Shown: piece by piece, positions 1 to 5,006 of the stretch
How positions within the stretch are numbered: the stretch's first letter is position 1
Layout: each line of letters begins with the position of its first letter
Origin: Gammaproteobacteria bacterium
GTDB taxonomy: Bacteria > Pseudomonadota > Gammaproteobacteria > Pseudomonadales > Azotimanducaceae
DNA: 9,978 nt
NCBI GenBank assembly: GCA_003476445.1
Contig: DMUF01000166.1
Span: 11,517-21,494, forward strand
Direction: 5' to 3'
Program-made: the position numbers and the translations under genes
Notes under the pieces: generated by a model
Databases searched by the model: none
The model's input: the letters and a program-made list of their open reading frames with translations, nothing else
What the model was told of the DNA's origin: nothing

Positions 1-338
1 GTACGTTCGCCCAGCTGACGGGTGTCCACCGCTGCGCGGAGAGAGCGGCCAATGAGGCGCTGAATCTCCACCGTACGTCCATTCTGCTTGCCGCGCGCCG
101 CCTCGCGGTCGTTTCGCGTGTGCGTCGCTCCGGGCAGCATGCCGTATTCCGCGGTGATCCAGCCGGTTCCCCGACCGCGCAGAAATCCGGGGACAGAGTC
201 TTCTACGCTTGCCGTGCAGATCACCTGGGTTGACCCGAACTCCACCAGCACAGACCCCGCGGCGTGGCGCGTGAATCCGCGGGTGAACCGCACCTGTCTG
301 AGCGCGTCGGGCGCGCGACCACCGGGTCTCATAACCAT
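1..338 (-). CDS. rph: RNase PH, N-terminal part (runs off the left edge)
   Basis: RNase PH is a phosphate-dependent 3'-to-5' exoribonuclease that trims the 3' ends of tRNA precursors and other RNAs; it works as a hexameric ring in the cytoplasm. The 112 visible codons read MRPGGRAPDALRQVRF, then GSVLVEFGSTQVICTASVE, GTGWITAEYGMLPGATHTR and a Lys-Gln-Asn-Gly-Arg-Thr stretch leading into EIQRLIGRSLRAAVD. This follows the N-terminus of the family closely, with no frameshift. The start at 338 (Met-Val-Met-Arg-Pro) is preferred because GGAG at 350-347 lies 8 nt upstream. The ATG at 332 would match the family's usual Met-Arg-Pro start exactly but has poorer spacing. The gene is divergent from yicC, the same arrangement as in E. 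coli. The C-terminal half lies outside the window. Confidence 0.95.
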   Translation of the reverse strand, partial: MVMRPGGRAPDALRQVRFTRGFTRHAAGSVLVEFGSTQVICTASVEDSVPGFLRGRGTGWITAEYGMLPGATHTRNDREAARGKQNGRTVEIQRLIGRSLRAAVDTRQLGER

Positions 339-387
339 GCCACATGCTCCGTCGCACATTTCGAGCGGGTGGGCGCCCCAAGCCAAA

Positions 388-422
388 GGGCACCCAATGT
401 GCCTCTCATTATACGGGTGCCC
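388..422. repeat. Inverted repeat spanning the rph/yicC promoter region
   Basis: GGGCACCC (388-395) and GGGTGCCC (415-422) are perfect 8-bp inverted arms separated by 19 bp. The left arm also takes part in a smaller inverted repeat, GGCAC (389-393) with GTGCC (399-403), which would lie at the very 5' end of the predicted rph transcript. The larger repeat encloses the rph -10 hexamer and lies just upstream of the candidate yicC -10. It could be an operator or a cruciform/hairpin element. No known binding motif was recognised. Confidence 0.45.
408..413 (-). promoter_or_regulatory. Candidate -10 element for rph
   Basis: On the minus strand 413-408 reads TATAAT, a perfect sigma-70 -10 hexamer, 70 bp upstream of the preferred rph start. 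Transcription would begin near 401-400 and give a leader of about 60 nt. No good -35 hexamer is visible at 15-18 bp spacing (GGTCAT at 17 bp), so the promoter might need an activator or be weak. This is an inference from sequence only. Confidence 0.5.
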
Positions 423-426
423 GGGC

Positions 427-432
427 TAGAAT
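427..432 (+). promoter_or_regulatory. Candidate -10 element for the yicC operon
   Basis: TAGAAT at 427-432 matches five of six positions of the -10 consensus, 29 bp before the yicC ATG, and would give a transcript starting near 439. The region 404-410 has no recognisable -35 hexamer, so this is a weak call. The element lies only 13 bp from the opposing rph -10, so two polymerases could not occupy both sites at once. Confidence 0.3.
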
Positions 433-461
433 GACCCGATCGAGATTCCGGAAGTCTGCCG

Positions 462-1328
462 ATGGTTTTCAGCATGACCGCTTTCGCCCGAGGTCAGACG
501 GACGTAGATGATCTCGTGGTGCTGTGGGAAATCCGCAGCGTGAACCATCGGTTCCTCGAAGTGCAGTTCCGCATGCCGGAGAGCCTTCGGGTCATGGAAA
601 CCGGTCTGCGCGACACCCTGCGCCAGCATCTCAAGCGAGGGAAGGTCGACTGCACGCTACGCGTGGAGCGCGCGGGGGCGAGCGGCGGCATGCAGCTCAA
701 TCGCCCCCTTCTGCTGCAGCTCTTGGCCGTGCTCGAACAGCTGCGTCGAGACGCACCCGAGCTCGGCGCCCCCAACCCGATCGAGCTTCTGCGCTGGCCC
801 GGGCTGCTCGGGCAGGAAACTCCGCTGGAAGAAGGCGCGCTGTCGGAACCTGTGATCGACCTGTTCGAGGCAACGCTCGCTGAACTTATGAATCACCGTC
901 AGCGGGAAGGGGGCCAGCTGCGCGACACGATCGAACAGCGCCTCGTGGAGATGGATCGGCTGCTGAACGATATTCGCCGCCACACCGCAACCATCGCAAG
1001 CGAGGTGCAGGGGCGGCTTCTGCAACGGATCGAGGAGCTCCGCGCAAGCCTGGATGCCGCCCGCATCGAGCAGGAGGTGGCGCTTCTTGCCCAGCGGGCA
1101 GACGTGGCGGAAGAGCTGGATCGGCTGCGCATCCATATCGAAGAGACCCGCAGCACGCTGCGCGGCGCCGGTCCACACGGGCGTCGGCTCGACTTCCTGA
1201 CCCAGGAACTCAATCGTGAGGCCAATACGCTCGGGTCGAAATCGATCCTCGGGCAGGTGTCCCAGCGCGCCGTGGATCTGAAGGTCGTAATCGAGCAGAT
1301 CCGCGAACAGGTCCAGAACATCGAATGA
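462..1328 (+). CDS. yicC: YicC family endoribonuclease / RNA-degradation factor
   Basis: This 288-residue protein matches E. coli YicC (about 287 aa) along its length. It opens with MVFSMTAFARG and continues with an IRSVNHRFLEVQFRMPE stretch typical of the N-terminal YicC domain. A middle helical region (about 120-200) includes NHRQREGGQLRDTIEQRL. The C-terminal DUF1732 domain carries EEARLRIHIEE-like, GRRLDFLTQELNREANTLGSK and DLKVVIEQIREQVQNIE motifs. Family members are reported as endoribonucleases (Bacillus YloC) or as factors that promote sRNA decay (E. coli YicC and RyhB), and the protein is cytoplasmic. The ATG at 462 follows GGAAG (450-454) with 7-nt spacing. The last codons overlap gmk by 4 bp (ATGA), so the two are probably translationally coupled. 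The family assignment is secure; the exact RNA target here cannot be read from sequence. Confidence 0.95.
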   Translation: MVFSMTAFARGQTDVDDLVVLWEIRSVNHRFLEVQFRMPESLRVMETGLRDTLRQHLKRGKVDCTLRVERAGASGGMQLNRPLLLQLLAVLEQLRRDAPELGAPNPIELLRWPGLLGQETPLEEGALSEPVIDLFEATLAELMNHRQREGGQLRDTIEQRLVEMDRLLNDIRRHTATIASEVQGRLLQRIEELRASLDAARIEQEVALLAQRADVAEELDRLRIHIEETRSTLRGAGPHGRRLDFLTQELNREANTLGSKSILGQVSQRAVDLKVVIEQIREQVQNIE

Positions 1329-1969
1329 GCGCTGCTACGGTAGAAGGGCTCCTGATCATCGTGTCCGCTCCGTCGGGCGCGGGCAAGACCAGCTTGGTGC
1401 GCGCGCTCGTCGAGCGGGATCCCCAGGTCCGCATCTCGGTATCGCATACCACGCGCCCCCGTCGACCGCGGGAACAGGACGGGGTCGACTACCACTTCAC
1501 GAACCGTGAACAGTTCCTCCAGCGCGTCGCACAGGGCGACTTCCTCGAGCATGCAGAGGTGTTCGGCAACCTGTACGGCACCGCTGCCTCTAGCATCGCC
1601 GAACAGCGCGCACGCGGCGTGGACGTGATTCTTGAGATCGACTATCAAGGCGCGCGCCAGGTGCGCCTGCGCCATCCGGACGCGGTCAGCATCTTCATTC
1701 TGCCCCCATCGCGCGCAACGCTCGCGGAACGGCTGGAACGCCGCGCTCAGGACAGCCCGGAGGTCATCGAAGCGCGCCTCGCGGAAGCCCAGACGGAGAT
1801 GGCAAGTCACGGCGATTACGATTACCTGATCGTCAACGACGACTTCGCACTGGCGCTCGACGACCTGGCCGCCATCGTGCGCGCCGCGCGACTCCGGGCG
1901 CCCTCCCAGACCCGCAGACTTCGATCGCTCCTTGACGACCTGTTGTCAGGGGCGGGAACGCCTCTGTAG
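1325..1969 (+). CDS. gmk: Guanylate kinase
   Basis: Guanylate kinase transfers phosphate from ATP to GMP (and dGMP) to give GDP, an essential step in guanine nucleotide supply and so in the GTP/GDP pool used for (p)ppGpp. The 214-residue product has the P-loop SAPSGAGKTSL (residues 14-24) and the GMP-binding segment SVSHTTRPRRPREQDGVDYH. Further on are the FLEHAEVFGNLYGT stretch and EIDYQGARQVR, and the C-terminal lid and base region ends with DYDYLIVNDDF. Its length is close to the 207 aa of E. coli Gmk. The start at 1325 lies inside the yicC stop (ATGA overlap); the nearest SD-like bases (AGGT, 1308-1311) are distant, which fits coupled translation. An 8-bp stem-loop ends directly before its TAG stop. 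Confidence 0.97.
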   Translation: MSAATVEGLLIIVSAPSGAGKTSLVRALVERDPQVRISVSHTTRPRRPREQDGVDYHFTNREQFLQRVAQGDFLEHAEVFGNLYGTAASSIAEQRARGVDVILEIDYQGARQVRLRHPDAVSIFILPPSRATLAERLERRAQDSPEVIEARLAEAQTEMASHGDYDYLIVNDDFALALDDLAAIVRAARLRAPSQTRRLRSLLDDLLSGAGTPL

Positions 1970-1972
1970 ACT
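1943..1972 (+). promoter_or_regulatory. Candidate sigma-70 promoter upstream of rpoZ
   Basis: TTGTCA (1943-1948, five of six to the -35 consensus) is followed after 18 bp by TAGACT (1967-1972, four of six to the -10 consensus). Transcription would start near 1979 and give a leader of about 27 nt before the rpoZ ATG. The element lies at the end of gmk and could express rpoZ-spoT apart from yicC-gmk. It overlaps the stem-loop at 1947-1966, so one of the two signals may be fortuitous. Confidence 0.4.
1947..1966 (+). promoter_or_regulatory. Stem-loop at the gmk stop codon, GNRA-type loop
   Basis: CAGGGGCG (1947-1954) pairs with CGCCTCTG (1959-1966) in an 8-bp stem with one G-U pair, closed by a GGAA tetraloop (1955-1958), which fits the stable GNRA class. 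The gmk TAG stop begins at the very next base. No run of T follows, so it is not a normal intrinsic terminator. An RNA processing, stability or attenuation role between gmk and rpoZ is possible. Confidence 0.5.
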
Positions 1973-2005
1973 CTCGCCCCCCTAGCAACTTGCACTGGCG
2001 GTCCC

Positions 2006-2305
2006 ATGGCACGCATCACTGTTGAAGACTGCCTCGACCACGTAGAGAACCGCTTCCAGCTGGTCATGCTCGCTACGCGCCGTGCGCGTCAGATGCGACG
2101 TCATGGCGTGACCCCCCTGGTCCCTGAAGAAGACGACAAGCCGACCGTCATCGCACTCCGCGAAATTGCCGCTGGTCTGATCTCGGACGAAATGCTTGAC
2201 GCACAGGATGCCTCGGTCGAGGATCAACGGCTCGAGATCACATTCGGCCGACCCGATGAGGACCCCCGGGACCTTCGCGACGCCCGCGACCTCCAGGACT
2301 TCTGA
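2006..2305 (+). CDS. rpoZ: DNA-directed RNA polymerase omega subunit
   Basis: Omega helps fold and assemble the beta' subunit and, in proteobacteria, forms part of (p)ppGpp-binding site 1 on RNA polymerase. The 99-residue product begins with MARITVEDCLDHVENRFQLV and continues with RRARQMRRHG, LVPEEDDKPTVIALREIAAGLI, closely matching E. coli omega (91 aa) up to about residue 65. The acidic, charged C-terminal tail is variable, as usual in the family. The ATG at 2006 gives the canonical N-terminus (Met-Ala-Arg-Ile-Thr-Val); the preceding SD is weak (TGGCGG, 1996-2001). It lies 36 bp after gmk, and its end is overlapped in another frame by the start of spoT. Placing the omega gene beside the (p)ppGpp enzyme is conserved in gammaproteobacteria. 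Confidence 0.97.
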   Translation: MARITVEDCLDHVENRFQLVMLATRRARQMRRHGVTPLVPEEDDKPTVIALREIAAGLISDEMLDAQDASVEDQRLEITFGRPDEDPRDLRDARDLQDF

Positions 2306-4526
2306 TTCAGGAGCGAAAGGCAGCGGCCCCAAGCCGCTGCCGGAAACGCGCTCCTTCGTCATTGGTCGCCTCCGCGAAGCCGCGCTAGACCCCGCGACCG
2401 CCAACCCGACCTCCGTCGGCTCGCTGTGCGAGCGGCTGGCTGGCTATCTGGAACCGGCCCAGGTGCAGCTGGTGCGCGACGCCTACGAGTGCGCCGCAGC
2501 GGCTCATGAGGGGCAGTGGCGACGCACCGGTCACCCGTATATCAGCCACCCTCTCGCCGTCGCCGGCATCCTCGCCGACATGCGCATGGATCACGAAACG
2601 CTGATCGCCGCGCTGCTGCACGATGTGGTGGAAGACTCGAGCATTGGCACCGCGGCGCTGCGCGAACGCTTCGGCGATTCGGTGGCGCAGATCGTTGACG
2701 GCGTCTCGAAGCTCGCTTCTTTCTTCGGATCACGGGCCGAAGCGCAAGCAGAGAACTTTCAGAAAATGGCGCTGGCGATGGCGAAGGACATCCGCGTCAT
2801 CATGGTCAAACTCGCCGACCGGCTGCACAACATGCGCACGATCGGCGTCATGTCCGACGAGCAGCGTCGCCGCATTGCGCGCGAAACCCTCGACTTCTAC
2901 GCGCCGATCGCGAACCGGCTTGGCATCCACCACATCAAGGTGGAATTCGAGGATCTGGGCTTCAAGGCCCTTTATCCGCTGCGGGCTGACCGTATCGACC
3001 GCGCCGTGCGGGCGGCGCGCGGCAACCGGCGCGAGCTCACCGAGGAAATTCGCCAGTCGATTGCGCACGCGCTGCGCGATGAAGGCATCCTCGCGGAAGT
3101 GCAGGGGCGTGAGAAGAACCTGTACTCCATCTATCGAAAGATGAAGAGCCAGCGCAAGACGTTCTCCGAGATCATGGACGTCTTCGGGTTTCGGGTCGTG
3201 GTGCAGAGCGTTGACGAGTGTTACCGAACCCTCGGCATCGTGCACAACCTGTACAAGCCGATTGCCGGGCGGTTCAAGGACTACATCGCGATCCCGAAGG
3301 TCAATGGTTACCAGAGCCTGCACACAACGCTCTTTGGCATGCACGGTGTTCCCATCGAAGTCCAAATCCGCACCGCAAGCATGGAGGCGGTGGCGGAAAA
3401 CGGCATCGCCGGACACTGGCTGTACAAGTCGTCGACCGCGGAGTTTCAGAGCAGCCAGAATCGTGCGCGGCAATGGGTGCGCGATCTTCTCGAGCTGCAG
3501 AGCCGAGCCGGGAACCCGCTCGAGTTCATCGAAAGTCTGAAGATCGACCTGTTCCCGGACGAGGTCTACGTATTCACGCCCAAGGGCGACATCCTCGAAC
3601 TGCCGCGAGGCGCCTGCCCGGTGGACTTCGCCTACGCGGTGCACACCGACATCGGTAATCACTGCGTCGCCTGCCGCATCGACCGTAATCTCGCGCCGTT
3701 ATCGCAACAGCTGCAGAGCGGGCAGAAGGTCGAGATCATCACGGCACCCGACGCCCGACCCAATCCGGACTGGCTTACCTTCGTGGTGTCGAGTAAGGCC
3801 CGCTCCGGTATCCGGCAGATGCTCAAACTGCAGCAGAGCAGTGATTCCGTTGCTTTCGGCCGTCGGCTCCTGAACCGTTCGCTCGGAACCGCTAATCGCA
3901 GCATCAAGGACTTCGACTTCCGGCGCCTGCGCCGGGTCTTCAAGCAGTTCGGCGTGCGCAGGCTCGATCAGCTGCTCGGCGCGATCGGCAACGGCGAGGT
4001 CATGGCTTACGTTGTTGCACAATCGCTGCTTGTTGCGGACGACGCTTCGGTCTCCAGCGTCACCGTGGAAAGCGGCGGACCCGTTGCCATTCGCGGCGGC
4101 GAGGGTCTCGTGGTGAGTTACGCGCGATGTTGCGGGCCGATTCCCGGCGATCAGATCGTGGGCCATGTGACGCCTGGCAAGGGCTTCGTTGTGCACGTTG
4201 AAACGTGCCGCAACATGGCGGAGATGCGGCGTCGCCACGGCGGTCGGGACATCATCCCCGCCCAATGGTCTGCAGCCATCCGCACCGAGTTCTCGACCAC
4301 GCTGCGGGTGGATGTGAACAGGCGCAAGGGCGTTATCGCGGGGCTGGCCTCGGCAGCAGCCGCCGCCGATGCCGGCGTCGACAGCATTGGCGTAACCGAG
4401 CGCAACGCCATTATCAGCACCATCAGCCTGCAGCTTTCGGTGCGCGACCGAAAGCATCTCGCACAGGTGGTCCGCAAACTGCGCGCGCTGTCCGACGTTG
4501 TGTCGATTGCGCGCACCGGCAGCTAG
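2256..4526 (+). CDS. spoT: Bifunctional (p)ppGpp synthetase/hydrolase SpoT (start uncertain)
   Basis: SpoT degrades, and in response to starvation makes, the alarmones ppGpp and pppGpp. Numbered from the ATG at 2256 (756 aa), the hydrolase domain has AHEGQ, the metal-binding His122-Asp123 in ALLHDVVED and KLADRLHNMRTIG. The synthetase domain has REKNLYSIYRKM, the RxKD motif Arg339-Phe-Lys-Asp342 typical of bifunctional enzymes, and NGYQSLHTT. A TGS domain (about 435-497, DEVYVFTPKGDILELP), a Cys-Cys zinc-finger/conserved-cysteine region (Cys625-Cys626, followed by GPIPGD) and a C-terminal ACT domain (about 678-756) follow. Both active sites look intact. The conserved part begins only near residue 45, so an N-terminal Ser/Pro/Gly-rich extension is present. 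Alternative starts are TTG 2196 and ATG 2208, all inside rpoZ, and no clear SD marks any of them. No ATG, GTG or TTG lies in frame between the rpoZ stop and the conserved domain. Confidence 0.95.
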   Translation: MRTPGTFATPATSRTSDSGAKGSGPKPLPETRSFVIGRLREAALDPATANPTSVGSLCERLAGYLEPAQVQLVRDAYECAAAAHEGQWRRTGHPYISHPLAVAGILADMRMDHETLIAALLHDVVEDSSIGTAALRERFGDSVAQIVDGVSKLASFFGSRAEAQAENFQKMALAMAKDIRVIMVKLADRLHNMRTIGVMSDEQRRRIARETLDFYAPIANRLGIHHIKVEFEDLGFKALYPLRADRIDRAVRAARGNRRELTEEIRQSIAHALRDEGILAEVQGREKNLYSIYRKMKSQRKTFSEIMDVFGFRVVVQSVDECYRTLGIVHNLYKPIAGRFKDYIAIPKVNGYQSLHTTLFGMHGVPIEVQIRTASMEAVAENGIAGHWLYKSSTAEFQSSQNRARQWVRDLLELQSRAGNPLEFIESLKIDLFPDEVYVFTPKGDILELPRGACPVDFAYAVHTDIGNHCVACRIDRNLAPLSQQLQSGQKVEIITAPDARPNPDWLTFVVSSKARSGIRQMLKLQQSSDSVAFGRRLLNRSLGTANRSIKDFDFRRLRRVFKQFGVRRLDQLLGAIGNGEVMAYVVAQSLLVADDASVSSVTVESGGPVAIRGGEGLVVSYARCCGPIPGDQIVGHVTPGKGFVVHVETCRNMAEMRRRHGGRDIIPAQWSAAIRTEFSTTLRVDVNRRKGVIAGLASAAAAADAGVDSIGVTERNAIISTISLQLSVRDRKHLAQVVRKLRALSDVVSIARTGS
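2319..2341 (+). promoter_or_regulatory. 9-bp stem-loop just after the rpoZ stop, within the spoT 5' region
   Basis: GGCAGCGG (2319-2326) and CCGCTGCC (2334-2341) are perfect complements; an additional C2327-G2333 pair makes a 9-bp stem with a CCCAA loop. It starts 13 nt after the rpoZ stop. If spoT begins upstream, the stem encodes part of the unconserved N-terminal extension; if spoT begins downstream at a rare codon, it lies in an untranslated spacer. There is no T-run, so it is not a standard terminator. AGGAG (2309-2313) lies directly upstream but no usable start codon follows it at normal spacing. Confidence 0.5.
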
Positions 4527-4543
4527 CGCCTCGGTGCGCTGGC
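4522..4543 (+). promoter_or_regulatory. Stem-loop across the spoT stop codon
   Basis: GCTAGCGC (4522-4529) pairs with GCGCTGGC (4536-4543) as an 8-bp stem with one G-U pair and a CTCGGT loop. The spoT TAG stop (4524-4526) is in the 5' arm. The next bases are ATAAAC and the ridA Shine-Dalgarno AGGAG (4550-4554), with no T-run. A role in processing or uncoupling spoT and ridA expression is conceivable. Confidence 0.4.
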
Positions 4544-4564
4544 ATAAACAGGAGCAAGGTCGAG

Positions 4565-4993
4565 ATGGCAGCGACCAGCACAGACAACGCCCCGGGGTCC
4601 GTGATCAATACCCCATCCGCACCCGCGGCTATCGGCCCTTACAGTCAGGGTATCCGCAGCGGTGATCTGGTCTTTCTTTCCGGACAGATCGGTCTTGATC
4701 CCGAAACCCAGCATCTCGTTAAGGGCAGCATCGCAGACGAAGCTCGACAGGTGTTCAGGAACCTCAACGCGGTCGCGGTCGCCGCGGGCGGGAGCCTTGC
4801 GCATACGGTGAAGCTGACCCTTTATCTCACCGACCTTGGCGCCTTCGGCGAGGTCAACGCCGTCATGAGCGAGTTTTTCTCGGCGCCTTTCCCAGCGCGC
4901 GCCACGGTTGGCGCAGCGGCGCTGCCACGCGGAGCGCGAGTGGAAGCGGACGCCATCTTGTCCCTGTCCGTGGGCGGGTCCACCGGCGGGTGA
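4565..4993 (+). CDS. ridA: RidA family 2-iminobutanoate/2-iminopropanoate deaminase
   Basis: RidA hydrolyses reactive enamine/imine intermediates released by PLP enzymes such as threonine dehydratase, protecting other PLP enzymes from damage; it forms a trimer in the cytosol. The 142-residue product has an extra N-terminal stretch of about 12 residues compared with the usual 128-130. It then has APAAIGPYSQGI (Tyr26), LVFLSGQIGLDP (Ser39), TVKLTLYLTDL, and FPARATVG with the conserved catalytic Arg112. Near the end is VEADAIL with the conserved Glu127, so the active-site set of the archetypal RidA subfamily appears present. The ATG at 4565 is supported by AGGAG at 4550-4554 (10-nt spacing). It lies 38 bp after spoT and overlaps recG by 4 bp (GTGA). 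The position between spoT and recG is taken by trmH in E. coli, whereas pseudomonads also carry a ridA gene next to spoT. Confidence 0.94.
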   Translation: MAATSTDNAPGSVINTPSAPAAIGPYSQGIRSGDLVFLSGQIGLDPETQHLVKGSIADEARQVFRNLNAVAVAAGGSLAHTVKLTLYLTDLGAFGEVNAVMSEFFSAPFPARATVGAAALPRGARVEADAILSLSVGGSTGG

Positions 4994-5006
4994 TTCCCTC
5001 CGCCGG
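4983..5006 (+). promoter_or_regulatory. Stem-loop enclosing the ridA stop and recG start
   Basis: CCGGCGG (4983-4989) and CCGCCGG (5000-5006) form a perfect 7-bp, all-GC stem, with a further G4990-T4999 wobble. The recG GTG start and ridA TGA stop (4990-4993) lie at and just inside the top of the stem, in the loop. In a transcript this would hinder free ribosome binding at recG and make its translation depend on ribosomes finishing ridA. That function is an inference. Confidence 0.45.

Noticed and set aside
899..1810. 303-codon open frame on the minus strand across yicC and gmk
   Set aside because: It is antisense to two well-conserved genes, has low-complexity Arg/Ser-rich translation and no family resemblance; long shadow frames are expected in GC-rich DNA.
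2730..3662. 310-codon open frame on the minus strand inside spoT
   Set aside because: The sense strand encodes intact SpoT hydrolase and synthetase motifs; the antisense translation shows no recognisable domain.
4205..4564. Upstream extension of the ridA frame into the end of spoT
   Set aside because: The extension shows no RidA similarity and lies in spoT; ATG 4565 has a good AGGAG site and gives the family-length protein.
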